Source: Tannerella forsythia
GTDB lineage: Bacteria; Bacteroidota; Bacteroidia; Bacteroidales; Tannerellaceae
Direction of reading: 5' to 3'
DNA length: 64,000 nucleotides
NCBI RefSeq assembly: GCF_001006485.1
Contig: NZ_JUET01000070.1
Span: 1 to 64,000, forward strand
How positions within the stretch are numbered: the stretch's first letter is position 1; the number at the start of each line of letters is the position of its first letter. Under the pieces are notes generated by a model, which had not been told where the DNA came from, did not search any database, and saw only the letters and a program-made list of their open reading frames with translations. The position numbers and the translations under genes were made by a program. Below, in pieces: positions 47,618 to 56,007 of this stretch.

Positions 47618-48739
47618 ATGAAAAAATTAATTACAACAACCGCTCTGTTATGGGCAATGGTGGGGATGCTCTCCGCGCAGACCATCACGGGTCCCAAGCA
47701 CCCGCTGAACATGAAAACCCAAAGGAGTATGGCAGACTCCACAACATGTGAGACCTACCTCAGTGGAGGCAGCACGAACATCATGTATCCGTTTTGTTCT
47801 TCTATTCATCGATACAGCAAGGACCGGCTAACGGATACAACGCTTCATCAATGCGGACTTCTTAGTCAAACCATCCAAAAGTATTCCCCCGACGGGCACT
47901 TGCTCTACCGATCGACATACGTCCCGAAAAGAGTCGATACGGATGGCAATGTTTCTCCCGAAAAGGAGTTTCACGTTGTGAAATATACCTATGGAAAAGA
48001 CGGCAGGCTTCTCAAAGAAGAACATTACGACAGGATAGCAGACCAACCGACGAAAGGCAAACTGTATGAATCACTCGATTATCAATATACGATGACTGAC
48101 AGCGGGTATGTACTCCACGTCACCGAAAGGCTGAATATCGACACCGAAAAAGATTCTATTGCCCAACACAAAGTCGAGATTCTGCTTGATAAGAAAGGAC
48201 GCGTTACAGTCTGGAAAACAAAAGATAAACCTGCCGAAGAAGCATACATCACGGGCGATGACGGTAAACGCTATCGTGTCGGTGACACATATTATTCGTA
48301 TACCGACAGCAGCTATACTTCCCTCTCGTTCAAACGTGGAGGGAAAGAACTGATACGCGACCAAATCACCCCCGACCGATGGTATAAACATGACTATCTC
48401 TTTAATAAAAAAGGCCTTCAAACCAAAGAAATATTCAGTATCCGCCCGAAGGATTCCAAAGAGTGGAAGAAGTGGGACATAGAAGGGTATTTCTACTTCT
48501 ACAAAGACGGAAACCCTTACAGCAATATCCGGATTGGGAAGGCTTCGGGACGAGTCTACGGCACCGTAGGCGGCGCTGTGGTGGAAACGGAACAGACCGT
48601 AGAAGCAGCTGTTTATACATTCGGCGGACAACCGGTTAAACGCCAACGTATCGGCGCCGGAACGACCCGCATCCCCTTGCCCGTAGGCTTCTACCTTATC
48701 ACGCTCAACGGCACGGGACATAAAGTTATCGTGAAATAA
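47618..48739 (+). CDS. Secreted protein with T9SS type A C-terminal sorting domain
   Basis: 373-residue exported protein with a signal peptide (LITTTALLWAMVGMLSA). The middle (residues 65-270) has repeated beta motifs of the type K-Y-S-P-D-G-H-L-L-Y and YTYGKDGRLLKEEHYD, resembling the YD/RHS-like or MORN-like repeats of other Bacteroidales surface proteins. The last about 75 residues are a T9SS type A sorting domain: AVYTFGGQPVKRQRI, IPLPVGFYLITLNG, GHKVIVK. The domain would direct passage through the outer membrane by T9SS. It starts 21 bp after the protease stop, so it may be co-expressed with it, perhaps as partner, substrate or inhibitor; none of these is shown by sequence. Its GC-richer composition differs from the protease. 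Confidence 0.82.
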   Translation: MKKLITTTALLWAMVGMLSAQTITGPKHPLNMKTQRSMADSTTCETYLSGGSTNIMYPFCSSIHRYSKDRLTDTTLHQCGLLSQTIQKYSPDGHLLYRSTYVPKRVDTDGNVSPEKEFHVVKYTYGKDGRLLKEEHYDRIADQPTKGKLYESLDYQYTMTDSGYVLHVTERLNIDTEKDSIAQHKVEILLDKKGRVTVWKTKDKPAEEAYITGDDGKRYRVGDTYYSYTDSSYTSLSFKRGGKELIRDQITPDRWYKHDYLFNKKGLQTKEIFSIRPKDSKEWKKWDIEGYFYFYKDGNPYSNIRIGKASGRVYGTVGGAVVETEQTVEAAVYTFGGQPVKRQRIGAGTTRIPLPVGFYLITLNGTGHKVIVK

Positions 48740-48756
48740 TCGATTTATATTCCATT

Positions 48757-48818
48757 GCCTCTCTCCTCCCCCTTCAAGAAAAAATGAAACGAAAGCTTGA
48801 AAGGGGAGGAAGAGCGGC
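48757..48818 (+). terminator. Long hairpin after the T9SS cargo gene, copy 1
   Basis: GCCTCTCTCCTCCCCCTTCA (from 48757) pairs with TTGAAAGGGGAGGAAGAG (48797-48814) across a 19-nt loop. It is the terminator-like 3' end of the gene. A very similar hairpin follows the orphan sorting-domain fragment at 50686-50750. The stretch 48819-49046 holds no gene I can support. Confidence 0.75.
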
Positions 48819-49046
48819 CGAGACATAACAGCCGTTTTTTGAAATCCACCTTAAACCCGCAACACAGAATAAAACCTTAGTTTGTTTAACCCAAATTACG
48901 CGATACACTGTTTGGCGTTTACCATTAATAATGGATGTACGAATATATGACAAGGGTTACGTCAGGCTTACAGCCCTCCGCCGAGATGCGATGTCTTTTT
49001 CCCCAACGCTTCGCATTGGGCTGAATGATCTCGCCCCCTATTTATT

Positions 49047-49241
49047 AATGGTTAATTGTCATGCCGGGTACATGATTCGGCGTGTAACACGCATAACCAT
49101 TACCCGAAAGGGCTGAAAGCCCGAATTATTTCAGCCCCATCCCATAAGGGTGGAGGATCGACATCCGGACCTTGTTCGGAGGGCTGAAGGCCTGAATTAA
49201 ATTCATGCTTATTTGTTTTATTGCGGAATCCAGGATAATCC
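49047..49241. repeat. Dispersed repeat, copy B
   Basis: 49047-49121 matches 391-465 over 75 bp and 49180-49241 matches 581-641. This copy is joined to the transposase remnant, so the 581-641 block corresponds to the end of the insertion element. Confidence 0.7.
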
Positions 49242-49576
49242 ATTTTGCAGGAACGGCGATGAGTCTGAAGACGAAAGCCTTGACCCTGCTTGTAGGCTTC
49301 TGCCCAAAGACCTTTATTCCTCCATCCTGCATCAGCAGTTTATAGAAGTTTCTTATGAGGGCTGTGAGGATCAGGAACACGGTATGCTCTGCCATAAAGG
49401 ATTTAATTTAGGCAGATGTTTCCATCCAAGCCCGTTGTTGAGGTCATCGAAGATGCATTCCTTGCTCCCTCGCTGATTGTAGAATTCAATCATGTACTGA
49501 CAATTTCTCTTGAGCAGGAGCCACAGTCCGTTCTTGCCCTTTTGATATGGACATGGCGTTCTTCAAGCAAGACGGG
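49180..49576 (-). pseudogene. Remnant of an IS1380-type transposase
   Basis: On the minus strand I read QKGKNGLWLLLKRNCQYMI, then EFYNQRGSKECIFDDLNNGL and GWKHLPK, then after a frameshift MAEHTVFLILTALIRNFYKL and SRVKAFVFRLIAVPAKWI. These are the C-terminal motifs of IS1380-family DDE transposases. The N-terminal half is absent, part of the middle is deleted, and an extra TTAAA (about 49407-49413) between GWKHLPK and the SFMAEHT-like continuation breaks the frame. The element is dead. No terminal inverted repeats are recognised. Confidence 0.8.
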
Positions 49577-49720
49577 AGAAGATACGTTCTAATGTGTCTT
49601 ACTGGTTAAAAAGCACATTGGCATTACCATTCGGCATCAATGAGCAATAAAAAGTTGTTTAGAACATTATAAAAATAATTAAATCAGAGTTTTGCGAAAT
49701 GTAGGTATAAGATTTTTTCT

Positions 49721-49728
49721 TACCTTTG
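49721..49728 (+). promoter_or_regulatory. -7 promoter box for the peroxiredoxin-like gene
   Basis: TACCTTTG matches TAnnTTTG, 29 bp before the start codon. TTTG at 49691-49694 is 26 bp upstream, a few bases more than the usual spacing. Confidence 0.5.
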
Positions 49729-49757
49729 GTTCCCCTAACAAACAAATTTATTAAACG

Positions 49758-50369
49758 ATGAAGATATTGAAATTAGTATTGGCAGCATCTTTTTTATCTG
49801 CGGCTACCCTTTATGCACAAGATGCTTCGAAGGCACTGAAAGTAGGCGACAAAGCCAAAGATTTTACTCTGAAAAACGCACAGGGCAAACCTGTAAGATT
49901 GTACTCTCTGTTAGAGAAGAGCAATGTAGTACTCACTTGGTACAGAGGTGGTTGGTGCCCTTATTGCAACTTGGCTCTAAAACAGCTGCAAGATGCCTTG
50001 CCCGAGATAAAAGCACAGGGAGCACTCTTGGTAGCCCTTACACCCGAATTGCCCGACAGCAGCCTGTCTACTAAGGAAAAGCATCAATTGCAGTTCGAAG
50101 TTCTCTCCGACCTCAACAACGAGGTGGCACGTACATACGGCTTGGTATTCAAACTGGACGAAACCACGGCAACACGCTACGAACAAGGATTTCAACTCTC
50201 GGCATACAATGGCAATCATTCTGCCGAGCTGCCTATGCCCGCTACTTATATAATCGACCAAAAAGGTATTATCCGTTATGCTTTTGTAGAAGCCGACTAT
50301 AAGCAGCGTGCCAACCCCAAAGTAATTGTCGGAGAATTGAAGAAAATCGGAGCAAAAGCCAAAAACTGA
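49758..50369 (+). CDS. Exported peroxiredoxin-like (AhpC/TSA) protein
   Basis: 203-residue thioredoxin-fold protein with a signal peptide (ILKLVLAASFLSAATLYA), so periplasmic. KVGDKAKDFTLKNAQGKPV opens the AhpC/TSA domain and TWYRGGWCPYCNLAL carries Cys67 and Cys70. The C-x-x-C follows the YRGGWCPYC pattern of a peroxiredoxin-like subgroup rather than the single peroxidatic Cys of classical AhpC. The role is probably peroxide reduction or thiol exchange in the periplasm. The gene is more AT-rich than its neighbours. It lies between an IS remnant and an orphan sorting-domain fragment. Confidence 0.85.
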   Translation: MKILKLVLAASFLSAATLYAQDASKALKVGDKAKDFTLKNAQGKPVRLYSLLEKSNVVLTWYRGGWCPYCNLALKQLQDALPEIKAQGALLVALTPELPDSSLSTKEKHQLQFEVLSDLNNEVARTYGLVFKLDETTATRYEQGFQLSAYNGNHSAELPMPATYIIDQKGIIRYAFVEADYKQRANPKVIVGELKKIGAKAKN

Positions 50370-50388
50370 TCACAATGTCAATAAAAAC

Positions 50389-50667
50389 ATGCCTCAAAAA
50401 GGACTCCTTATCTTGAAATACACGTATGGAGAAGACGGCAATCCGTACAGTAATATCAAGGTCGGGAAGGCTTCGGGACGAGTCTACGGCACCGAAGACG
50501 CCGCTGTGGTGGAAACGGAACAGATCGTAGATGTAGCTGTTTATACGTTCGGTGGACAGCAGATCGAACGTCGACGCATCGGTGCAGGAACGACCCGCAT
50601 CCCCCTGCCCGCAGGCTTCTACATCATCACACTCGGTGGCACGGGACATAAGGTTATCGTGAAGTAA
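50389..50667 (+). pseudogene. Orphan T9SS type A sorting domain, 3' fragment of a cargo gene
   Basis: The frame encodes KYTYGEDGNPYSNIKVGKAS, VYTFGGQQIERRRIGAGTTR and IPLPAGFYIITLGGTGHKVI followed by VK, a close copy of the end of the gene at 47618-48739. Similarity begins near 50411 and runs through the stop codon into the 3' hairpin, so only the last about 85 codons of a paralogue survive. The short frame has no signal peptide and cannot be a working T9SS substrate. It might act as a recombination donor for the intact gene. Confidence 0.75.
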
Positions 50668-50685
50668 CAAATTTTATTTCCCATC

Positions 50686-50750
50686 GCCTCTCTCCTCCCC
50701 CTTCAAAAGAAAAAAACGAAACGCAGGTTTGAAGGAGGAGGAAGGGAGGC
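50686..50750 (+). terminator. Long hairpin, copy 2
   Basis: GCCTCTCTCCTCCCCCTTCA (from 50686) pairs with TTTGAAGGAGGAGGAAGGG and GGC ending at 50750. It repeats the hairpin at 48757-48818. Confidence 0.75.
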
Positions 50751-50817
50751 CGAGACATAAAAACCGTCTCATAAGCAATCGACTAAAAAAACGCTGGGCT
50801 GCTCACGTTTTTTGTTG

Positions 50818-50825
50818 TAACTTTG
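50818..50825 (+). promoter_or_regulatory. -7 promoter box for the aldolase gene
   Basis: TAACTTTG matches TAnnTTTG, about 46 bp before the start codon. No well-spaced TTTG is present. Confidence 0.45.
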
Positions 50826-50871
50826 AAGACGCATAACGGAGACAAGTATCATTAAATAAAACAAATATTGT

Positions 50872-51528
50872 ATGAAATTTTTTATCGACACGGCCAATCT
50901 GGACCAAATCCGTGAGGCTAACGACATGGGAGTATTGGACGGCGTGACCACGAACCCTTCGCTGATGGCCAAAGAAGGCATCAAGGGAGAGGAAGCGATT
51001 CACCGTCATTATGCAGAAATCTGCCGGATCGTGGAGGGCGACGTGAGCGCCGAGGTGATTGCCACCGATTACAAAGGGATGATTGCCGAGGGTGAGGTGC
51101 TGGCCGCGCTGCATCCCAACATCGTTGTGAAAGTACCCTGTACGGCCGACGGCATTAAGGCCATCAAACACTTCGGCACGAAAGGTATCCGCACCAACTG
51201 CACGCTCGTGTTCTCGCCCGGGCAGGCATTGCTGGCGGCCAAGGCGGGAGCCACGTACGTCTCTCCGTTCGTGGGACGTCTCGACGATATTTCGAGCGAC
51301 GGTATCGAGCTCGTATCGAAAATCGTAGACATGTACGCGTACTACGAGTTCGAGACACAAGTGCTGGCTGCCTCCATCCGACACACACAACACATCATAC
51401 AATGTATCGAGGCCGGTGCCGATGTGGCCACCTGTCCCCTAAGCGCCATCAAAGGACTCCTGAAACACCCGTTGACAGATAGCGGACTGGCCACCTTCCT
51501 TGCCGACTACAAAAAAGTAAACGGCTGA
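50872..51528 (+). CDS. fsa: Transaldolase / fructose-6-phosphate aldolase family protein
   Basis: 218-residue class I aldolase of the small transaldolase (MipB/TalC/FSA) group. [13 protein letters not shown] and [13 protein letters not shown] are the family openings, the Schiff-base Lys is in NIVVKVPCT, and [14 protein letters not shown] and [11 protein letters not shown] follow. It acts in the cytoplasm in the non-oxidative pentose phosphate pathway or as an F6P aldolase; sequence alone does not settle which. It is a single gene after the accessory stretch and marks return to core-like DNA. Confidence 0.93.
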   Translation: MKFFIDTANLDQIREANDMGVLDGVTTNPSLMAKEGIKGEEAIHRHYAEICRIVEGDVSAEVIATDYKGMIAEGEVLAALHPNIVVKVPCTADGIKAIKHFGTKGIRTNCTLVFSPGQALLAAKAGATYVSPFVGRLDDISSDGIELVSKIVDMYAYYEFETQVLAASIRHTQHIIQCIEAGADVATCPLSAIKGLLKHPLTDSGLATFLADYKKVNG

Positions 51529-51632
51529 AAAAAAGAACACATCCAATTCATGGAGAAGATAAGCAAACAGATTTGTTTTTCGACCCAAAAGTCGAGGAAT
51601 TAAACCCATTTTATAAATAAACAAAGAAAGTC

Positions 51633-52241
51633 ATGATGGAAATCAAAAGTGCGGAATTTGTCATCAGCAATACCGACGTGCAGCAATGCCCTGACGGCAC
51701 ACGTCCCGAATATGCCTTTATCGGACGGTCGAACGTCGGCAAGTCGTCGTTGATCAATATGCTCACCGCACGCAAACGATTGGCCATGACCTCACAGAAG
51801 CCAGGCAAGACGCAACTGATCAATCACTTCATCATCAACGGCGACTGGTACATAGTCGATCTGCCCGGCTACGGCTATGCACAGCACGGCAAAGCAAACC
51901 GCGAAAATCTGCGACGCATCATCGAATCGTATATCCTGCGCCGCCCCCAACTGACCTGCCTCTTCGTGTTGCTCGACTGCCGGCACGCACCGCAGAAAAT
52001 CGACCTCGAATTTATGGAATGGCTCGGCGAAAACGAAGTACCCTTTGCCATCATCTTCACCAAAACCGACAAAATCAGCAAAGGACGGCTGCAGGAAAAC
52101 CTTGACGCCTATCGTCAAAAAATGCTCGAGACCTGGGAAGAACTGCCGAATATCCTTACCTCCTCATCCGAAAACAGGGACGGACGCGAAGAAATCCTCC
52201 ATTATATCGACGAAATTAATCGGCAGATAAGAACCTCCTGA
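51633..52241 (+). CDS. engB: Ribosome-biogenesis GTPase EngB (YihA/YsxC)
   Basis: 202-residue GTPase that assists 50S assembly. G1 is [13 protein letters not shown]3 DLPGYGYA, G4 TKTDK and G5 TSSSENRDG. Translation could begin at either of two adjacent ATGs (51633 or 51636). It stands between the aldolase gene (104-bp gap) and a lipoprotein gene. Confidence 0.96.
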   Translation: MMEIKSAEFVISNTDVQQCPDGTRPEYAFIGRSNVGKSSLINMLTARKRLAMTSQKPGKTQLINHFIINGDWYIVDLPGYGYAQHGKANRENLRRIIESYILRRPQLTCLFVLLDCRHAPQKIDLEFMEWLGENEVPFAIIFTKTDKISKGRLQENLDAYRQKMLETWEELPNILTSSSENRDGREEILHYIDEINRQIRTS

Positions 52242-52256
52242 TTTAACTTTTTTATG

Positions 52257-52264
52257 TATCTTTG
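52257..52264 (+). promoter_or_regulatory. -7 promoter box deciding the start of the next gene
   Basis: TATCTTTG matches TAnnTTTG. It overlaps an upstream in-frame ATG at 52254, which therefore cannot be translated from this promoter; the start at 52290 is preferred. Confidence 0.6.
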
Positions 52265-52289
52265 CGCGCATAAACAGAACAAAGAAAAA

Positions 52290-52964
52290 ATGAAAAAGAT
52301 CATCGGAGCGCTTTCATTGGTACTGCTTATCGGCTGCTCCTTGTCGGGGAACAGAAAAAACGATGCCTGTAACCATTCGGAATGGTACGGATACGTAAAC
52401 ATCTGCCTCCCCACCATCGACGGGATGAAAGAATGTCGCCTTCACCCTCGTGTACAGGCCTTCACGCAGAAATATCGCGAAAGCGGCCCTCTGCTCGGAT
52501 ACTATCTGAACGACAAAACATATCAACGAATCGACAGTCTGGGAACGTTTTCGTTCGATAATTATTTCATGCTCTACGGCGACTACAATCGCGAAAACTA
52601 CGAAGCCACGGCCACCGACCTGCCCCTCATGCAACAACAGCTCGAACAAAGCCTCGTAGGCACCAACTGGCAGGAACTGGGCCGGCAAGTCGAAGACGTA
52701 TATAACACCTTGATGATCGGACAGCCTGCCATCATCGAGAAATACAGCCCTTGCTCCGACGTACTGACGATGATCGTGCTGATGAAATACCGGCAGGAAA
52801 ACGGTCAGGAATCGACCGTTATCAGCGCAGCCAACTGCATCCTGGTAAAAAAACGCCTGCTCAATATGGCTTATTACATGGCTTACGACGGAGGCAAAAC
52901 CATCGACCTGCTCAAAGAGCGTAACGACGGCGCCGTACAAAAGCTGATGCAACTCAACCAATAA
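52290..52964 (+). CDS. Uncharacterised lipoprotein
   Basis: From the chosen start, 224 residues with the lipoprotein signal MKKIIGALSLVLLIGC. The start at 52290 is supported by a -7 box at 52257-52264, the lipobox and the AAAGAAAAAA stretch in front. The mature part is mostly helical, with paired segments such as DLPLMQQQLEQSLVG and NCILVKKRLLNMAYYM. I do not recognise the family. It is followed 31 bp later by another uncharacterised gene, possibly co-expressed. Confidence 0.75.
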   Translation: MKKIIGALSLVLLIGCSLSGNRKNDACNHSEWYGYVNICLPTIDGMKECRLHPRVQAFTQKYRESGPLLGYYLNDKTYQRIDSLGTFSFDNYFMLYGDYNRENYEATATDLPLMQQQLEQSLVGTNWQELGRQVEDVYNTLMIGQPAIIEKYSPCSDVLTMIVLMKYRQENGQESTVISAANCILVKKRLLNMAYYMAYDGGKTIDLLKERNDGAVQKLMQLNQ

Positions 52965-52995
52965 CCCGATTTCTCAAAAAACAATCCGTACTGCA

Positions 52996-53664
52996 ATGGA
53001 AAGTAGAAAGGCATGCGTTTTTGCCAAACAACGAGACGGTCAGGAAGTTCCTCTCTTCGAAGGAGGGAATCCCTTGCCTTTCTTTTGGCTCATGCTTGTA
53101 GGCGATGACGATATACGACACTACAGCGAAAAAATCAAACAGGCCTCCCATACGATGCCCGACGATACAAGCATGGCGCTCGATAAACTGAAAGCCCTTG
53201 CAAAAGCTACGGGACGGCGAAACTACATCGAAAAATATTACACCTCGTGCCTGCCCTTGTTCGACGACTGGATTTACTTCCTGCAAATCTCCGACTTCAC
53301 CGACATGAAAATCTACGTCGATTTGTACGAAGTAAGTACTTGCTACACGGACCTTGACGATTTCGAAAAAAGCTTGCAACGAGCTATCGCCGGCTTTGAC
53401 AAAGATGAACAGGCCTGGTACGAGAATACCATTGCCGGCACTTGCGGCTATGAAGCACGCAACAAAAACAAAAGACGATTTGTCGACTTCTCCGGAAGCT
53501 ACCGGGATAAAAATAAAAAAGATATCTACAGCCATTTCGATCAGCGCATACATTTGGGCAAAACCATGTCTCCCCATAAACGCATGCTGCTCACCGTGCT
53601 TGTGCTCACGGCCATCAGCCTTCTGATCATCGGTATCGTAGCCTTATTATATTGGGTGAAATAA
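52996..53664 (+). CDS. Uncharacterised protein with a C-terminal membrane anchor
   Basis: 222 residues. There is no signal peptide; the N-terminal about 195 residues are charged and soluble-looking, and one hydrophobic helix (LLTVLVLTAISLLIIGIVALLYWV) ends the chain, as in tail-anchored proteins. The soluble part would face the cytoplasm. I do not recognise the family. It starts 31 bp after the lipoprotein gene and ends 4 bp before trpS, so it is probably in one transcript with them. Confidence 0.72.
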   Translation: MESRKACVFAKQRDGQEVPLFEGGNPLPFFWLMLVGDDDIRHYSEKIKQASHTMPDDTSMALDKLKALAKATGRRNYIEKYYTSCLPLFDDWIYFLQISDFTDMKIYVDLYEVSTCYTDLDDFEKSLQRAIAGFDKDEQAWYENTIAGTCGYEARNKNKRRFVDFSGSYRDKNKKDIYSHFDQRIHLGKTMSPHKRMLLTVLVLTAISLLIIGIVALLYWVK

Positions 53665-53668
53665 AAAA

Positions 53669-54673
53669 ATGAAACAACATATGGAAACAGTAGTAAGCGG
53701 CATCCGACCCACAGGCAACTTACACTTGGGCAATTACTTCGGGGCGGTCAAAAGTTTTCTGCGCATGCAGGATGAGTACCGGTGTTTTTTCTTTATTGCC
53801 GACTGGCACTCACTCACCACCCATCCGCGCCCCGAACATATCCGCCAAAGCGTGAAAACCATCCTCGCCGAATATCTGGCTTGTGGACTCGACCCGCAAA
53901 AGGCCACGATCTATGTGCAAAGCGATGTGCATGAAGTACTCGAATTATATCTCTACCTCAATATGAATGCCTATCTGGGCGAATTGGAGCGCGTGACGAC
54001 GTTCAAGGAAAAAGTACGCACCCAACCCAACAACGTGAATGCCGGCCTCCTGACCTACCCTACGCTCATGGCTTCCGATATCCTGATTCATCGTGCAGTC
54101 AAAGTACCCGTAGGGAAAGACCAGGAACAAAACATGGAAATGGCACGCAAATGCGCCCGACGATTCAATATGATTTACGAAGTCGACTTCTTCCCCGAAC
54201 CGGCATCGTTTCACCTCTCAGACAAGGCCGTAAAAGTTCCCGGACTTGACGGATCGGGCAAGATGGGGAAAAGCGAAGGTAATGCGATCTATCTGACGGA
54301 CGACGAAAAAACGATCCATAAGAAAGTGATGAAAGCTGTCACGGACTCCGGCCCTGCAACGCCTAACAGCGAGAAGCCGGAAGTGATTCAGAACCTCTTT
54401 ACCATGATGGAGATCGTATCTGCTCAAGAGACGTATGACTATTTCAACGAGAAATATAACAACTGCGAAATCCGCTATGGAGACATGAAAAAGCAATTGG
54501 CCGACGATATCAACATGTTTTGTGCACCGATTCGCGAACGCATCAAGAACATCGTCACCCATGATACTTATCTCGATACCATTGCTGCCGAAGGCGCCGA
54601 GAAAGCGTCGGCCAGCGCAGCGGTTACTCTTGATGAAGTACGTCGCATCATCGGATTCAAATCCTACCGATAA
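53669..54673 (+). CDS. trpS: Tryptophanyl-tRNA synthetase
   Basis: Class I synthetase that charges tRNA-Trp, 334 residues. The HIGH-type motif is GNLHLGNY within SGIRPTGNLHLGNYFGAV and the KMSKS-type motif is KMGKSEGN. LTYPTLMASDILIH and VPVGKDQEQNMEMAR line the active site. The ATG four codons downstream (METVVSGIRP) is an alternative start. It lies 4 bp after the membrane-anchored protein gene. Confidence 0.97.
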   Translation: MKQHMETVVSGIRPTGNLHLGNYFGAVKSFLRMQDEYRCFFFIADWHSLTTHPRPEHIRQSVKTILAEYLACGLDPQKATIYVQSDVHEVLELYLYLNMNAYLGELERVTTFKEKVRTQPNNVNAGLLTYPTLMASDILIHRAVKVPVGKDQEQNMEMARKCARRFNMIYEVDFFPEPASFHLSDKAVKVPGLDGSGKMGKSEGNAIYLTDDEKTIHKKVMKAVTDSGPATPNSEKPEVIQNLFTMMEIVSAQETYDYFNEKYNNCEIRYGDMKKQLADDINMFCAPIRERIKNIVTHDTYLDTIAAEGAEKASASAAVTLDEVRRIIGFKSYR

Positions 54674-54740
54674 ACGTTGATGAAGAAAGAAAGAATTTTT
54701 ATTCTTACGACGGTTATTCATTTTAAAACATAAATAAAAG

Positions 54741-55178
54741 ATGAAAAAGATTGGATTATTATTGATGGTTATTGCACTGATTGGAACGATGTCGTGCAAT
54801 GGAGGAAAAAGTGTGGACACCGATACGTTGTGTGCAGAAAAAGTAGCGGCTGCCGTACAGGCTGCCTGTGACTCGATCCGTGCGGCTCAGCCCGTGAGAG
54901 AAACGAAAATCATCGTGGCTCGGGCTACCGTAAAAAGCGGAAAAGAAAAAGCATTTCTCGAGATCGCAAAGAAACTGGTCGAAGCCACTCGCGCCGAAGA
55001 GGGGAATGTCAGCTATACCCTTTATCAGTCGCCCGAACAGCCTACCACTTTTATCTTTTACGAAGCATATAAAGATGCGGCGGCATTCGAGACCCATGCT
55101 TCGTCCGAACATTTCAAAGCTTTTGCCGATGCCATTACCGATTTGCTCGACGGCGATTTGCTCGTTGAAAAATTTTAG
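54741..55178 (+). CDS. Lipoprotein with antibiotic-biosynthesis-monooxygenase (ABM/YgiN-like) domain
   Basis: 145 residues. The lipoprotein signal is GLLLMVIALIGTMSC. Residues about 55-145 form a dimeric ferredoxin-like ABM domain: IIVARATVKSGKEKAFLEIAK, EEGNVSYTLYQSPEQPTTFIFYE and HASSEHFKAFADAI. Cytoplasmic YgiN-type members oxidise quinols; this exported, lipid-anchored form is of unknown substrate. It is a single gene after trpS. Confidence 0.85.
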   Translation: MKKIGLLLMVIALIGTMSCNGGKSVDTDTLCAEKVAAAVQAACDSIRAAQPVRETKIIVARATVKSGKEKAFLEIAKKLVEATRAEEGNVSYTLYQSPEQPTTFIFYEAYKDAAAFETHASSEHFKAFADAITDLLDGDLLVEKF

Positions 55179-55267
55179 TAAGAAAAAAGAGACGGACAAA
55201 TATCCTTTTTTTTTAGGTAGAAAAAGAAAAAATATTTTTTTTATGCTGTAAAACATTTTTTTCTTTT

Positions 55268-55275
55268 TACCTTTG
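55268..55275 (+). promoter_or_regulatory. -7 promoter box for the small lipoprotein gene
   Basis: TACCTTTG matches TAnnTTTG, 46 bp before the start codon. The upstream DNA is T-rich with no clear TTTG at the right distance. Confidence 0.55.
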
Positions 55276-55321
55276 TCGCGCAAATAAAAAACATCAATCA
55301 GGATTTTAAATTTTTAAAGAG

Positions 55322-55702
55322 ATGAAAAAGATTTCAATGTTTATGATGGCTTTGGCCATGGTTATGATGGTTGCTTGCGGTGGTAAGAAAGCTGAAACAA
55401 CCGAAGGTGAAATGACAGAACCCGTAGCAACGGAAACTCCTGCTACCGAAGTTGCTCCTGCCGAAGGAAGTGCTTTGGATCAATACCTGAGCCTTGTCGA
55501 CGAAATGGTACCTCTGTACGAAAAAGTAGCTGCCGGCGATGCTGAAGCAACACAGAAAATGGCTGAGCTCGGGCAGAAAGTGCAGGACTTGGCTGCTGAC
55601 CTGCAGAAAGAAATGGCTAACCTGACTCCGGAACAGTCTCAGAAATTCCAAGATGCTGCTAAGAAACTGACAGAAGCAGCTCAGAAAGCTGTAGCGAAAT
55701 AA
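55322..55702 (+). CDS. Small helical lipoprotein
   Basis: 126 residues with lipoprotein signal ISMFMMALAMVMMVAC. An acidic, Thr/Pro-rich linker (residues 25-50) is followed by a helical C-terminal part rich in Ala, Gln and Lys (YEKVAAGDAEATQKMAELGQ, KFQDAAKKLTEAAQKAVAK), which could form a coiled coil. The codon choice and strong terminator suggest high expression. Function unknown; similar small lipoproteins are common in Bacteroidales. Confidence 0.82.
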   Translation: MKKISMFMMALAMVMMVACGGKKAETTEGEMTEPVATETPATEVAPAEGSALDQYLSLVDEMVPLYEKVAAGDAEATQKMAELGQKVQDLAADLQKEMANLTPEQSQKFQDAAKKLTEAAQKAVAK

Positions 55703-55725
55703 ATGTCTATTTTTTGACTATCGAA

Positions 55726-55764
55726 AAAAAAGGCAGCCTTTCTCAAAAAAAGGTGGCCTTTTTT
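55726..55764 (+). terminator. Rho-independent terminator after the small lipoprotein gene
   Basis: AAAAAAGGC (55726-55734) pairs with GCCTTTTTT (55756-55764), with inner pairing of CCTTT and AAAGG and a T run at the end. It begins 24 bp after the stop codon. Confidence 0.85.
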
Positions 55765-55859
55765 CGTTATGGCCAGTCTACACGAAAAAGAACCGGCTCC
55801 TCTCATATTCCGAAAAAAACACCCTCTCTTGCTCGGTTACGAACCGGCAGGACAGAACA

Positions 55860-55897
55860 AATCCCTATCTCACAGGTTTCCCATAGAGACAGGGATT
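55860..55897. terminator. Hairpin downstream of mdh
   Basis: AATCCCTATCTC (55860-55871) and GAGACAGGGATT (55886-55897) pair over 11 of 12 positions. It lies about 110 bp past the mdh stop (minus strand) and may stop transcription from either side. A short plus-strand frame over 55769-56017 has no support as a gene. Confidence 0.6.
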
Positions 55898-56007
55898 TTC
55901 ATTAGCCTACAAAAACACTCAACGGCCGAGATCAACTGCCCCCCCCCTTGTAGTTCTGCCTTCTCCCGAAAGCCGATAAACATCTCTTTCCGGGAACAAT
56001 CAATCTT

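Noticed and set aside
48071-48826. 251-codon open frame on the minus strand
   Set aside because: It is antisense to the T9SS cargo gene and crosses its 3' hairpin; there is no signal peptide or recognisable domain.
52954-53577. 207-codon open frame on the minus strand
   Set aside because: It is antisense to the membrane-anchored protein gene. The plus-strand frame has proper spacing to trpS and a convincing membrane helix.
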